A program made the translations under genes and the position numbers. The notes beneath the pieces are model-generated. The model was not told where the DNA came from and ran no database searches. It saw nothing but the letters and a program-made list of their open reading frames with translations. Shown here piece after piece: positions 9,470 through 19,397 of a stretch of DNA of 64,000 nt (the first letter of the stretch is position 1; every line of letters begins with the position of its first letter). Source of the stretch: Daejeonella lutea. Its GTDB lineage: Bacteria > Bacteroidota > Bacteroidia > Sphingobacteriales > Sphingobacteriaceae. Where the stretch lies: assembly GCF_900168015.1 (NCBI RefSeq), contig NZ_FUYR01000001.1, forward strand, positions 1,610,943 to 1,674,942, read 5' to 3'.

Positions 9470-11023
9470 ATGAAGAATATTAAGATAAAAATTGTCTGTA
9501 CTGCATTAATCGTCGGCTTCATGCTGCCATCATGCAAGGATTTCACAGAAGTTAACACCGATCCTATCGGGAATAAATCAACCACTCCTGCTCAGCTTTT
9601 GGCGCCAGCACTGGTTAATTTACTGTCAGTAAATATGCTTAGAGGCAGGACTTTTAACAACGAGCTGATGCAGGTTTCCGTATCAATCAGCGATGCTGAA
9701 GGTACTGTAAATCGTTACGATTTCCGCCGAAACTGGGCTGATTATACATGGAACGGATTATTCACCGAGCTGACAAACGTCCGCGACATTTATACCCTGG
9801 CAAGTGAAAAGGATAACCAGAATTCCTCGTTTATGGGGATCGCACGGATCCTCGAAGCCTACGCATTCTCCATTTTGACAGATACATACGGCGATATTCC
9901 CTATACGGAGGCTAACAAAGGAAAATTAGGGATAGTAGAGCCTAAGTTCGACAGGCAGAAAGATATTTATCTTGACCTTTTCAAAAATCTGGAAGAAGCA
10001 AACACCCTGTTGACATCCGGAGTTGCTATTCCAGCAGCAAGTGACCCTGTTTTCTCGGGAGATATTTCAAAATGGCGCAAATTTGGCAATTCACTTTATC
10101 TCCGCTTATTGCTGCGTATTTCGGGAAAATCGGAAGTGTCAGCTACAACTATAGCCAAATTCAAAGAAATCGTTGGTAATCCTGGTAAGTACCCAATCAT
10201 GACTACTAATAACGATACAGCTAAACTATTGTGGACAACCTCATCTACGAGTACTGCATTATATTCATCTCCTTATACAACAATTCGTGGTCTTGATTTC
10301 AGGAGTGCTATCTCAAAATTCTTTATCGATAATCTTCGCGACTGGGGACACCCGGTGCTGAACAGTGCTACATATGGAAGAAATAACGTTAATCGTTGGG
10401 GTATCAGGCCGGTTAATGGGAACTTAATTGGTGTACCGAGCGGGTTCAGTCCCGGCAGCATTAGCAGTGCCCAATCAGAGTTCTATTCTTTCGATAATGT
10501 TCCGGGCAGCGGTACTGCATCAGCAGGTTACAGTCTGCAGGTTGACCCTTACACAGGCATCTTTATGAACGTTGCAGAGGTTGATTTTATTCTGGCAGAA
10601 GCAGTTTTAAAGGGCTGGATCACAGGTTCAGTTGCAACATACTATAATAAGGGCGTTTTAGATATGATCCAATACTGGATACCTACCTATCCGACGAGTA
10701 GCTTAAACAGCTACATGACTGCAGCAGACATCCAATGGGAAGATGCACAGCCGATGAAGGACAAAATGGAAGCACTTCTACTGCAAAAATATTACGCCTT
10801 ATTTCTTGTTGACTCACAGCAATGGTTTGAATACCGCCGAACCGGACACCCGATACTGCCGGTCAATGTATCAGGGACAAGCTTTGCCAATGGCGGCGTT
10901 ATGCCAGCACGTTTATATTACCCGGTGATCGTTCAAACTGCAAATCGGGATAATTATAATGCTACAATAGCAATACAAGGGCCGGATCTGATCAGCACTC
11001 AGGTATGGTGGCAAAAACCATAG
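9470..11023 (+). CDS. SusD/RagB-like outer-membrane lipoprotein
   Basis: A 517-residue SusD-like lid protein (SusD-like_2 type) with lipobox Cys22 (LPSC), the ADT-like SILTDTYGDIPYTEA region near residue 145 and a FILAEA helix near 370, all typical of the family. It binds ligand on the cell surface and gates the SusC channel. It starts 11 nt after the SusC stop and ends just before the DUF5689 gene, so the three form one transcription unit. The ligand cannot be inferred from sequence alone. Confidence 0.93.
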   Translation: MKNIKIKIVCTALIVGFMLPSCKDFTEVNTDPIGNKSTTPAQLLAPALVNLLSVNMLRGRTFNNELMQVSVSISDAEGTVNRYDFRRNWADYTWNGLFTELTNVRDIYTLASEKDNQNSSFMGIARILEAYAFSILTDTYGDIPYTEANKGKLGIVEPKFDRQKDIYLDLFKNLEEANTLLTSGVAIPAASDPVFSGDISKWRKFGNSLYLRLLLRISGKSEVSATTIAKFKEIVGNPGKYPIMTTNNDTAKLLWTTSSTSTALYSSPYTTIRGLDFRSAISKFFIDNLRDWGHPVLNSATYGRNNVNRWGIRPVNGNLIGVPSGFSPGSISSAQSEFYSFDNVPGSGTASAGYSLQVDPYTGIFMNVAEVDFILAEAVLKGWITGSVATYYNKGVLDMIQYWIPTYPTSSLNSYMTAADIQWEDAQPMKDKMEALLLQKYYALFLVDSQQWFEYRRTGHPILPVNVSGTSFANGGVMPARLYYPVIVQTANRDNYNATIAIQGPDLISTQVWWQKP

Positions 11024-11046
11024 TTTTAACGGATAAACTTATAAAC

Positions 11047-12603
11047 ATGAAGAAGATATTATATAACTGTTTAATTGTCCTCACAATGGCTGCAACATGG
11101 TCGGGATGTGATGATGAAACCACTTATAAAGGCGGGATTCCCAGCCCATACGTTTTTGCTTTCGATCTGCTCAAAATCTATAAAAATGCGGACGTGGTAC
11201 TTACCAGCGAAAATATGGGCGGAGCAAATTCAATTGAGGGAGTGGTTGTTTCTGATCATACTTCGAAGAACATGCTTAGCGGCTACCTTATGGTTCAAAA
11301 TGCCCGCAACATTTCTTCGGCTGACTCCATTAGAAGTATTGCAATCTCTGCCGGCCCGGCCGCAGCTAACTACAAACTTGGGGATCTTGTTCGGGTAAAA
11401 ATAGAAGGCAAAACGCTGACGCGTAAAAATGGGATGCTTCAGGTAACAGGTGTTGCCGAATCGGATATTACGAAGGTGTCATCCGGAAATACCATCCCGA
11501 CGAATAAAGCAACAACAGCTCAAATTCTGGCAGATCCAGCGCGTTACGAAAGCTCTCAGGTGACTATAGCGAAGGTGACATTTAATCCTCCCCTGGCTCC
11601 CACCGGAACATATTCAGGAGATAAGCTTATAAATGATTCCTTTGGTGACCTCATCCTCAGAACGGATGCAGGTGCGACATTCGCGAACGATAAACCAAAC
11701 GTTTATGCCAACTACACTGGCGTGATCGTATTGACAGCAAATACTGATGGTAAATTGATACCACACTTAAGGATGAGAACTACTGCTGACGCGAAAGTTC
11801 TTACAGCCCCCGAAGTTCCACCTTTCGTGATAACCGGAATTTGTGCTGACCCTAAAGGTTCTGATGTAAACTACGAATACATACAGTTCAGAGCTACACG
11901 TAATATTAATTTTGCTACGGAAAACTACTCAGTCGTAACAACGAACAACGCAGGTAGCCCTGGAACTCCGCCTTATGGCTGGGGTACTGGCGGTGCGAGA
12001 ACCTACAAGATCAACATGACTTCAGGGACTGTAGTGAAAGGCGAATACTTTTATGTTGGCGGAACACAGAAAACGATAAACGGATCGGGTTCAACATCTA
12101 TAGCTTCCGCAAAATGGATCAGGTCATATGATTACAATGGATTGGACAGTGATATCCTTAACGGTGCCACAGCAGCCGGCGGAACTAAAACGGGGAACTT
12201 GCTTGCTAACAGCGGAAACGCGTCAGGGGTTGCTATATTCAAGGGTATTGTTGTCAATATAAACACCGTGCCGGTTGATGTTATCTTTATTGGAACAGGC
12301 GGTACGATCTATAGTGCAGGTCCGCCGGCAGCAGGATATCGTATTACCACGAGCGACCTGTATGACCAGTCTGATCCTAGCACGGGAGCTCCTCAGGAAT
12401 TTTACCGCGCCGGTACAAACTTAAATGCGTTCCCTTACCTGACACCAGGTGACGCAGGATTTTTTCAGGCTTTCGGTGGCGCATTTGATACCAATCTCGG
12501 CAAGTGGACTAAGGTCAGATCACAAACAGGAATTCTAATGACTGCAACCTCGACGATCGCCGAAATTGAGAACGTACCCAACGTAACAACTGAAATTAAA
12601 TAA
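11047..12603 (+). CDS. DUF5689-type surface lipoprotein
   Basis: A 518-residue lipoprotein from ATG 11047. This start gives a proper signal peptide with Cys21 (WSGC), while the longer frame from 11005 would add 14 residues and overlap the SusD gene. Residues about 35-260 resemble DUF5689 (repeated OB-like strands, ISSADSIRSIAIS, GDLVRVKIEGK, TLTRKNGMLQVTGV). The rest resembles lamin-tail/choice-of-anchor-like surface modules (about 270-450). In Bacteroidota, DUF5689 genes often follow SusC/SusD genes and probably encode an accessory binding protein. It is the last gene before a strong terminator. Confidence 0.8.
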   Translation: MKKILYNCLIVLTMAATWSGCDDETTYKGGIPSPYVFAFDLLKIYKNADVVLTSENMGGANSIEGVVVSDHTSKNMLSGYLMVQNARNISSADSIRSIAISAGPAAANYKLGDLVRVKIEGKTLTRKNGMLQVTGVAESDITKVSSGNTIPTNKATTAQILADPARYESSQVTIAKVTFNPPLAPTGTYSGDKLINDSFGDLILRTDAGATFANDKPNVYANYTGVIVLTANTDGKLIPHLRMRTTADAKVLTAPEVPPFVITGICADPKGSDVNYEYIQFRATRNINFATENYSVVTTNNAGSPGTPPYGWGTGGARTYKINMTSGTVVKGEYFYVGGTQKTINGSGSTSIASAKWIRSYDYNGLDSDILNGATAAGGTKTGNLLANSGNASGVAIFKGIVVNINTVPVDVIFIGTGGTIYSAGPPAAGYRITTSDLYDQSDPSTGAPQEFYRAGTNLNAFPYLTPGDAGFFQAFGGAFDTNLGKWTKVRSQTGILMTATSTIAEIENVPNVTTEIK

Positions 12604-12621
12604 TAACTGCTAACCAAAAAC

Positions 12622-12663
12622 ACGGAAGCTTCCCGGAGCTTCCGTTCTATTGTACTTTTTTTT
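12622..12663 (+). terminator. rho-independent terminator of the SusC-SusD-DUF5689 operon
   Basis: A perfect 9-bp stem (ACGGAAGCT, 12622-12630, with AGCTTCCGT, 12637-12645) and a 6-nt loop, followed after 9 nt by a run of T (12655-12663). It starts 18 nt after the DUF5689 stop. It separates the uptake genes from the hydrolase genes, allowing partial read-through. Confidence 0.8.
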
Positions 12664-12732
12664 GTGTTGTACGGAGTTGATTCGTACTCAAGGATACTCT
12701 CTGGGTATCCTTTGTTATATTTTGAAACATCT

Positions 12733-14145
12733 ATGGATAGAAGATCGTTCGTTTCCCGCCTCGGATTACTTACCGGGAGCCTGGGTTTAAGCGTAGACGC
12801 ATACCCGTTTTTTAAAAAAGCTCAGCGGATAAACGGAAAAGTGCTGGATGGCAATCGCGGCGTACCAAATGTTGTAGTTTCTGATGGCTACAGTGTAGTT
12901 CTCACCGATAAACAGGGCCATTACGCATTTGACAATCATGCTGATGCGAAGTTTGTACACATCAGCATTCCTTCTGGTTATGAGTTCAATACAGTAGATA
13001 ATATTGCGCGGTCCTACCACCGGATTGGTGTAAGAAGCGAGTATGACTTTAATCTTAGAAAGCTTTCAAAAAAAGACTCTAAACATCAGTTCATCATATG
13101 GGCCGATCCTCAGGTAAGAAATGCGAATGATGTTGCGCAAATGATGGCAACCTCGGTTCCAGATGTACAGCAATATGTCAGCACGCTGCCATACGGTACG
13201 CTGATCCATGGCATTGGTGTAGGTGATCTTGCCTGGGATAACCTTAGTTTCTTCAATGATTACAATAAGGCCGTAGGTCGCATGGGGATACCATTCTTCC
13301 AGGCTCTCGGTAATCACGACATGGATTACAACAAAGGCGGTGACGAAACATCAGACAGCACTTTCCAGGATTTTTACGGACCTACCTATTACTCTTTTAA
13401 TCGTGGAAAGGCTCATTATGTTGTGATGGACGATGTTAGGTATCTTGGCAAAGACCGGCTTTACGATGGGTTTATCTCGCAGCATCAGCTCGACTGGCTC
13501 AAAAATGACCTAAAACATGTACCTAAAGATCACCTCCTGATCGTATGCGTCCATATCCCGGTTCATAATGCCGTTAAAAATAAGCAAGATCTCTATGCAA
13601 TACTAACAGGTTTCAAAAACGTCCATATCATGTCAGGACACACTCATTACAACGTTAATGTGGTCAAAAATGGACTTTACGAACATAATCATGGAACCGT
13701 TTGCGGAGCCTGGTGGACAGGTCCTATATGCGAAGATGGAACGCCAAGGGGATATGGGATATATGAAGTGGATGGAACAAAGTTAAAGTGGTACTATAAA
13801 CCAACCGGCCTCCCGAAAGACCATCAGATAAGCCTCACAGTTGACACATTAACCAATCAAAAACGACTTATCGCCAATGTATGGAACTGGGATCCGGCGT
13901 GGAAAGTCGAGTATTATCTCGACAAAAAAGCAATGGGCGCGCTTCCAAATGAAAAGGCTTATGATCCGCTTGCCGTAAAACTTTACAAAGGACCAAACCT
14001 GCCTGCTGGAAGAGGATTCCCTGAACCGCGACTGAACGAGCATATGTTTGCCGCACATTTTGGCCCTGAAGTTCAGCATGTGAGAGTGGTTGCAACAGAT
14101 CGATTTGGCGAGAAATACGAAAAGACAATAAAATTTGACAGTTAA
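12733..14145 (+). CDS. Tat-exported calcineurin-like metallophosphoesterase
   Basis: A 470-residue phosphoesterase from ATG 12733, chosen because it starts with MDRRSF, a twin-arginine signal; the longer frame from 12664 would place 23 residues before it. Residues 33-108 are an Ig-like MetallophosN domain, 117-310 the calcineurin-like core and about 330-470 the C-terminal domain of this family. Metal ligands are visible: Asp125 (ADPQ), Asp165 (GD), Asn194-His195 (GNHD), His274, and His303/His305 (GHTH). It is likely periplasmic and cleaves phosphomono- or diesters. Next to a glycerophosphodiesterase and GlpT, phospholipid-derived or polyol phosphates are plausible substrates (inference). The next gene starts 1 nt after its stop. 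Confidence 0.88.
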   Translation: MDRRSFVSRLGLLTGSLGLSVDAYPFFKKAQRINGKVLDGNRGVPNVVVSDGYSVVLTDKQGHYAFDNHADAKFVHISIPSGYEFNTVDNIARSYHRIGVRSEYDFNLRKLSKKDSKHQFIIWADPQVRNANDVAQMMATSVPDVQQYVSTLPYGTLIHGIGVGDLAWDNLSFFNDYNKAVGRMGIPFFQALGNHDMDYNKGGDETSDSTFQDFYGPTYYSFNRGKAHYVVMDDVRYLGKDRLYDGFISQHQLDWLKNDLKHVPKDHLLIVCVHIPVHNAVKNKQDLYAILTGFKNVHIMSGHTHYNVNVVKNGLYEHNHGTVCGAWWTGPICEDGTPRGYGIYEVDGTKLKWYYKPTGLPKDHQISLTVDTLTNQKRLIANVWNWDPAWKVEYYLDKKAMGALPNEKAYDPLAVKLYKGPNLPAGRGFPEPRLNEHMFAAHFGPEVQHVRVVATDRFGEKYEKTIKFDS

Positions 14146-14146
14146 C

Positions 14147-15046
14147 ATGAGAAATATCATCATACCCCTTGCTTTTTTTACTCTGGCTTCTGCGGGCTGC
14201 AAAACACGCCCAACAAGTACGCCCGTAGCATTTCCTTCATTTTCTACCGAGGCCCATCGCGGAGGACGGGGGCTCATGCCAGAAAATACGATACCAGCTA
14301 TGAAAAATGCCATCGATCTTGGTGTCACTACACTGGAAATGGATACGCACATCAGTGCTGACCAAAAGGTAATGTTGTCACATGATGATTTTATAAATCC
14401 ACTCTTCACCCTGGATCCGGAGGGAAGGGAAATCGCAAAAACGGACAATAAGAAATATCCACTGTATACAATGACCTATGCTGAGATAAAAAAATTTGAT
14501 GCAGGTTCTAAAGGTAATACAGGATTTCCTCAGCAGAAAAAAATCAAGACCTATATCCCTTTGCTGGCTGACGTAATCGATTCAGTTCAGAACTATATTA
14601 AATCAAAAGGTAAACAGCAGGTATTTTATAACATTGAAACAAAGAGTAAGCCTGCGGGAGATGATAAGCTTCATCCTGCTCCGGAAAAATTTGTCGACTT
14701 GCTTGTAAAGGTTCTCGACCAGAAAAAAATTACTCCATACTCCGTTATACAATCCTTTGATGTTAGAACCTTGCAGGTGATCAATCGTAAATACCCGCAT
14801 ATTAAGACCTCTTTGCTGGTTGACAACGATAAGACTTTGAATGAAAACATTGCCATTCTTGGATTCAAGCCATTCATCATCAGTCCTATAGCGAGAATGG
14901 TAAACCAGGAATTTGTTAGCCAGGCGCATCAGCAAAACATGAAAGTAATTCCCTGGACTGTAAACACAGCAGACGAAATATCCAGGATAAAAAGCCTGGG
15001 TGTTGACGGAATTATTTCAGACTATCCAAATCTCTTAACCAAGTAA
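14147..15046 (+). CDS. glycerophosphodiester phosphodiesterase, lipoprotein
   Basis: A 299-residue GDPD that hydrolyses glycerophosphodiesters to sn-glycerol 3-phosphate and an alcohol. Start ATG 14147 lies 1 nt after the previous stop; the frame can be extended to a TTG at 14135, but the ATG gives a clean lipoprotein signal with Cys18. Catalytic motifs are His37 (HRGG), Glu64 and Asp66 (EMD), His79 (SHDD), plus IETKSK and the C-terminal DGIISDYP. The lipid anchor puts it in the periplasm or outer membrane, where it would feed GlpT encoded 1 nt downstream. It forms part of the metallophosphoesterase-GDPD-GlpT-SGNH operon. Confidence 0.93.
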   Translation: MRNIIIPLAFFTLASAGCKTRPTSTPVAFPSFSTEAHRGGRGLMPENTIPAMKNAIDLGVTTLEMDTHISADQKVMLSHDDFINPLFTLDPEGREIAKTDNKKYPLYTMTYAEIKKFDAGSKGNTGFPQQKKIKTYIPLLADVIDSVQNYIKSKGKQQVFYNIETKSKPAGDDKLHPAPEKFVDLLVKVLDQKKITPYSVIQSFDVRTLQVINRKYPHIKTSLLVDNDKTLNENIAILGFKPFIISPIARMVNQEFVSQAHQQNMKVIPWTVNTADEISRIKSLGVDGIISDYPNLLTK

Positions 15047-15047
15047 G

Positions 15048-16385
15048 ATGAAGTTCAACATTTTCAAGCCAGCACCTCACAAAGAACTACTTCCTGTCGA
15101 TCGTCAGGATCCGGAATATAAAAAACTCAGGCTGCAGGTATTCCTGGGAATTTTTATCGGTTACGCCGGATACTACCTTGTCAGAAAAAACTTCTCCCTG
15201 GTAATGCCGGATCTGATAGATCAGGGATATACCAAATCGCAGCTGGGAATTGCTCTTTCAGGTGTTTCTATAGCCTATGGACTGAGCAAATTTTTAATGG
15301 GCAATTTATCAGACCGCAGTAACGCCCGGAATTTTCTGACGATAGGTTTGGTCTTATCAGCATTCACGATGATTTTCATGGGATTAGTACCTTTTGCTAC
15401 ATCATCTATCGCCCTGATGTTTATTCTGCTATTTATAAACGGCTGGTTTCAGGGCATGGGCTGGCCCGCGAGTGGTAGAGTGATGGTGCACTGGTTCTCA
15501 ACAAAAGAACGCGGAACCAAAATGTCGATCTGGAATGTGGCGCATAATGTCGGCGGAGGATTGATCGGTCCTGTTGCGATTTTAGCGATCGCTATTTTTT
15601 CAGATTGGGAAAGCAAACTATATTTCCCGGGAATAGTGGCTTTATTTGTGGCACTGATAGCATATTTAATGATCCGCGATACGCCGCAGTCAATGGGCCT
15701 TCCTCCCATCGAAGAATATAAGAACGACTACCCGGTTAATTATTCAGCAAAACACGAAGAGGAGCTGTCTGCCAGGGAAATCTTCTTCAATTATGTTTTC
15801 AATAATCGTATGCTTTGGTATATCGCCATTGCGAATGCCTTTGTTTACCTGGTTAGATATGGCATACTTGACTGGTCGCCAACTTATCTTGAAGAAGCCA
15901 AGGGCTTTAGTGTTAAAGAGACTGGATGGGCCTACTTCGCCTATGAGTATGCCGGCATCCCGGGCACCCTTCTTTGCGGCTGGATAAGCGATAAGGTATT
16001 TAAAGGCCGACGCGCTCCTGCGACTATCATTTACATGATACTGGTATTAATAGCTGTAATTATCTACTGGCAAAATCCTCCGGGGAACATCTGGGTTGAT
16101 AATGCGGCCCTGATTGCTATCGGCTTTTTGATCTATGGACCGGTGATGCTTATCGGTGTTCAGGCTTTAGACCTTGTACCTAAAAAGGCCGCAGGTACTG
16201 CAGCTGGACTCACAGGTTTATTCGGATACCTTGGCGGAGCCTTGTTTGCCAATATTGCCATGGGATTTGTCGTTGATAAATGGAGTTGGACTGGCGGATT
16301 TATCGTGATCGTTTTAGCTTGCGTATTGTCAATAATTTTTACCGCATTCACCTGGAACAGGGAAAAAGCAAACTTAAATCTCTAA
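15048..16385 (+). CDS. glpT: glycerol-3-phosphate transporter GlpT
   Basis: A 445-residue MFS organophosphate:phosphate antiporter with twelve expected membrane segments, importing sn-glycerol 3-phosphate in exchange for phosphate. The two substrate-binding arginines of E. coli GlpT are conserved in context: Arg46 (YYLVRKNFS) and Arg270 ([15 protein letters not shown]). The signature [20 protein letters not shown] is near residue 380. It starts 1 nt after the GDPD stop. With the periplasmic GDPD it forms the same two-step scavenging pair as E. coli glpT-glpQ. Confidence 0.95.
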   Translation: MKFNIFKPAPHKELLPVDRQDPEYKKLRLQVFLGIFIGYAGYYLVRKNFSLVMPDLIDQGYTKSQLGIALSGVSIAYGLSKFLMGNLSDRSNARNFLTIGLVLSAFTMIFMGLVPFATSSIALMFILLFINGWFQGMGWPASGRVMVHWFSTKERGTKMSIWNVAHNVGGGLIGPVAILAIAIFSDWESKLYFPGIVALFVALIAYLMIRDTPQSMGLPPIEEYKNDYPVNYSAKHEEELSAREIFFNYVFNNRMLWYIAIANAFVYLVRYGILDWSPTYLEEAKGFSVKETGWAYFAYEYAGIPGTLLCGWISDKVFKGRRAPATIIYMILVLIAVIIYWQNPPGNIWVDNAALIAIGFLIYGPVMLIGVQALDLVPKKAAGTAAGLTGLFGYLGGALFANIAMGFVVDKWSWTGGFIVIVLACVLSIIFTAFTWNREKANLNL

Positions 16386-16392
16386 AATACCT

Positions 16393-17076
16393 ATGAAAAA
16401 GTTAGTATACATTTTTGCTCTATTACTTACAATTTATAACAGGCCAGCAGAGGCGCAGACCGCTGCCTGGGACAGCACATTTCGTCCGCCAGCTTACAAT
16501 ATAAAGGTTGACCAGTTTCGTTCGTACAAGAGCTCCCCGCGTGATTTTGTTTTCCTGGGCAACAGCATTACAGCCAATACCGACTGGGCTGAGCTACTGT
16601 CAGAAAAAAGGGCGAAAAATCGAGGCATTTCAGCAGATATTACTTTTGGTGTACTCGAAAGGCTATCGGATGTGACCAAAGGAATGCCCTCAAAAATTTT
16701 CCTGCTCATAGGAATTAATGACATTTCGAGAAATATTCCTGATGAACTAATTGTTAGGAATCTGCAGCGCATTGTGAGCAGAGTTAGAACCGAATCACCG
16801 CGAACCAGGCTTTACATTCATACGCTGATGCCTGTAAATCATACATTCAACAAATTTCCGAATCATTATGGGAAAGATCAGCACATCCTCTTTGTGAATG
16901 ACGCTATACGCAAGCTGGCCGACAATGAAAAAGTATTTGTGATTGATCTCTACCCCGCGTTTTTGGACAAGGACAAACGACTAATTTCCGAATTCACCCA
17001 TGATGGGCTGCATTTAACTGCAGCGGGATATAAGAATTGGGTGAAATTACTCCGGGATGGAAAATATTTGAAATAG
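16393..17076 (+). CDS. SGNH/GDSL-family hydrolase, exported
   Basis: A 227-residue secreted protein with a signal peptide (residues 1-21, ending AEAQ) and the SGNH blocks: GNSIT (nucleophile Ser in block I), a Gly in block II, GINDI (block III Asn) and DGLHLTAAGY with the catalytic Asp-x-x-His (block V). Members are esterases, lipases or deacylases. It is the last gene of the phosphodiester operon, 7 nt after glpT. A role in deacylating lysophospholipids before phosphodiester cleavage fits the context but is inference. Confidence 0.85.
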   Translation: MKKLVYIFALLLTIYNRPAEAQTAAWDSTFRPPAYNIKVDQFRSYKSSPRDFVFLGNSITANTDWAELLSEKRAKNRGISADITFGVLERLSDVTKGMPSKIFLLIGINDISRNIPDELIVRNLQRIVSRVRTESPRTRLYIHTLMPVNHTFNKFPNHYGKDQHILFVNDAIRKLADNEKVFVIDLYPAFLDKDKRLISEFTHDGLHLTAAGYKNWVKLLRDGKYLK

Positions 17077-17091
17077 CAGCGGATAAGCAGG

Positions 17092-17130
17092 GAATTTGCA
17101 AATTTAACCCCATGAGCCATTTGCAAATTC
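17092..17130. terminator. hairpin between convergent operons
   Basis: Perfect 12-bp inverted repeat: GAATTTGCAAAT (17092-17103) and ATTTGCAAATTC (17119-17130) with a 15-nt spacer. It lies between the stop codons of the SGNH gene (plus) and glpF (minus). It has no T-run, so it is probably a bidirectional hairpin terminator of non-classical form. Confidence 0.55.
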
Positions 17131-17148
17131 ACTGAATATTCAAACTTC

Positions 17149-17880
17149 TTATTGATTTAAAACATTATAAAGTACCGCGGCAAGACTTGCACCTATTATT
17201 GGTCCCAAAACGGGTATCCAGGAATACGACCAGTCGCTTGAGCCTTTATCCCAAACCGGAAGGATAGCATGCATGATTCTTGGCCCAAGGTCACGAACAG
17301 GATTTATAGCGTACCCGGTGGTGCCACCTAGCGATAAACCAATCGCCCATACCAGGAACATTACGGGTATCGCACCAATTGACCCTAAGCCGACTGGAGT
17401 TTTGGTGTCGGTAATTTCAGCACTGGTGATATAGAAGATCACAAATAAAAGAACGAATGATCCGATGATCTCGCTGAACAGGTTTGCAGTAGTATTTTTG
17501 ATTGCCGGACCTGTGCTAAATGCAGCAAGTTTAAGACCTTTATCGTCAGTAACTTTAAAATGATCGATGTATTTTAACCATACGACTAAAGCTCCCGTCA
17601 TAGCTCCCAGCAATTGTGCAAGCATATATGACGGGACCATCGCCCATTCAAATTTCCCGGCAATCGCAAGAGCGATAGTTACAGCAGGATTCAAGTGCGC
17701 CCCACTATAAGGGCCTGCTACAACGACTCCAACAAACACAGCAAGCGCCCAGGCAGTTGTAATTACGATCCATCCTCCCCCATTCCCCTTTGTCTTATTT
17801 AAAACTACATTGGCAACTACCCCGTTGCCCAATAATATCAATAATGCGGTACCGAGAAATTCGGCTAAAAATGGCGTCAT
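17149..17880 (-). CDS. glpF: glycerol uptake facilitator (aquaglyceroporin)
   Basis: A 243-residue MIP-family channel. Both NPA-type half-helices are present: HLNPAVT (NPA 64-66) and AINPVRDLGPR (NPV 193-195). Asp197 after the second motif is typical of glycerol-conducting GlpF rather than water-only aquaporins. Six membrane segments are expected. It lies 25 nt downstream of glpK on the same strand and completes a glpD-glpK-glpF operon for free glycerol. Confidence 0.93.
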   Translation of the reverse strand: MTPFLAEFLGTALLILLGNGVVANVVLNKTKGNGGGWIVITTAWALAVFVGVVVAGPYSGAHLNPAVTIALAIAGKFEWAMVPSYMLAQLLGAMTGALVVWLKYIDHFKVTDDKGLKLAAFSTGPAIKNTTANLFSEIIGSFVLLFVIFYITSAEITDTKTPVGLGSIGAIPVMFLVWAIGLSLGGTTGYAINPVRDLGPRIMHAILPVWDKGSSDWSYSWIPVLGPIIGASLAAVLYNVLNQ

Positions 17881-17905
17881 ATTTTTTTACGGTTAAAGAT
17901 TAAAA

Positions 17906-19393
17906 CTACAAACTTACATTAGCTTTCGCTGCCTTTATTGCGCGGTTCCAGCCGTTAATCAACTCATCGTGATTCGCAAGTTCAGCTGGCTCAAAATTTC
18001 TGTCAACCTGCCACTGCTCAGCAATTTCATCCACACCACCCCAGAATCCCGTTGCAAGACCGGCCAGATAAGCTGATCCTAAAGCCGTTACCTCGGTCAC
18101 TTTTGGTCGGATAACTTTGCTTTTTAGAATATCAGCCTGAAATTGCATCAAGAGGTTATTGGCAGTCGCACCGCCATCGACTCTAAGTTCAGCTATTGGA
18201 GTGCCTGCATCGGCTTCCATAGCTTTCAAAACGTCCCTGGTCTGGTAAGCGATACTTTCCAGTGCAGCCCGGGCAAAGTGCCCGGAATTCGTGCCTCTTG
18301 TTATCCCCGTGATCGTGCCGCGAGCATGCTGATCCCAATGCGGCGCACCTAATCCCGCGAAAGCCGGAACCATGTAAACGCCGCCAGTGTCCTTAACTTT
18401 TGCAGCAAGATCTTCAACATCTCCGGAAGTTTTAATTATCCCCAGCTCATCTCTAAGCCATTGTACTACAGCTCCTCCAATAAATATACTACCCTCCAAA
18501 GCGTAACTTACCTTGCCATTGATCTGCCATGCTATAGTAGTTAGCAGGTTGTTTTTTGATATGGTCGGCTTCGAACCAATATTCATCAACATAAAACAAC
18601 CCGTACCGTAGGTATTCTTAACCATTCCTACTTCTGTACACATTTGACCAAAAAGGGCTGCCTGCTGATCTCCGGCAATTCCTGCGATTGGAATTTTCGC
18701 TGCAAGGATATTTCCTGCGGTCTCACAATAGACTTCACTCGACGAACGAACATCAGGAACCATGGAGTTTGGAATACCAAATGTATCCAGCAATTCCTGG
18801 TCCCACTTCAACGTATTGATATCATAGATCATAGTTCGGGAAGCATTGCTCACATCGGTAACGTGAGTGGTGCCGCCTGATAATTTCCAGATCAGCCAGC
18901 TGTCAATTGTCCCGAAAAGAAGTTTCCCTTCATCTGCCTTTTGCCTTGCTCCTTCTACGTTCTCAAGAATCCACCTGACTTTAGTAGCTGAAAAATAAGA
19001 GTCGATGATCAAACCGGTTTTATTCCGGATCATTTCACCATGAGTTTTACGAATAGAATCACAATAGTCTGAAGTACGGCGATCCTGCCACACAATAGCG
19101 TTATAAACAGGCAGGCCTGATTCCTTGTCCCAAACTACCGTTGTTTCACGCTGGTTTGTAATTCCTATCGCGTGAATATCTCTTGCACCAATTCCAGCTT
19201 TTACAATTGCTTCAGCTGCTACTGCAAGCTGACTGGACCATATTTCCATTGGATCATGTTCCACCCACCCCGGCTGAGGATAAATTTGTTCGAACTCCTT
19301 TTGGGCAATGGCTTTAATATTACCTTTCCGGTCAAAAACTATTGCCCTTGAACTTGTTGTACCCTGGTCTAGCGCTAAAATATAATCTGCCAT
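17906..19393 (-). CDS. glpK: glycerol kinase
   Basis: A 495-residue FGGY-family kinase that phosphorylates glycerol to sn-glycerol 3-phosphate with ATP. N-terminal [12 protein letters not shown] phosphate-binding loop, NQRETTVVW and the WILENVEGA region match GlpK. The FGGY signature [14 protein letters not shown] and the C-terminal [15 protein letters not shown] nucleotide-binding region are present. Length matches the family (about 500). Only 4 nt separate it from glpD upstream and 25 nt from glpF downstream. Confidence 0.96.
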   Translation of the reverse strand: MADYILALDQGTTSSRAIVFDRKGNIKAIAQKEFEQIYPQPGWVEHDPMEIWSSQLAVAAEAIVKAGIGARDIHAIGITNQRETTVVWDKESGLPVYNAIVWQDRRTSDYCDSIRKTHGEMIRNKTGLIIDSYFSATKVRWILENVEGARQKADEGKLLFGTIDSWLIWKLSGGTTHVTDVSNASRTMIYDINTLKWDQELLDTFGIPNSMVPDVRSSSEVYCETAGNILAAKIPIAGIAGDQQAALFGQMCTEVGMVKNTYGTGCFMLMNIGSKPTISKNNLLTTIAWQINGKVSYALEGSIFIGGAVVQWLRDELGIIKTSGDVEDLAAKVKDTGGVYMVPAFAGLGAPHWDQHARGTITGITRGTNSGHFARAALESIAYQTRDVLKAMEADAGTPIAELRVDGGATANNLLMQFQADILKSKVIRPKVTEVTALGSAYLAGLATGFWGGVDEIAEQWQVDRNFEPAELANHDELINGWNRAIKAAKANVSL

Positions 19394-19397
19394 AAAA

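Noticed and set aside
13849-14448. 199-codon minus-strand ORF
   Set aside because: It spans the join between the metallophosphoesterase and GDPD genes on the opposite strand and shows no family features.
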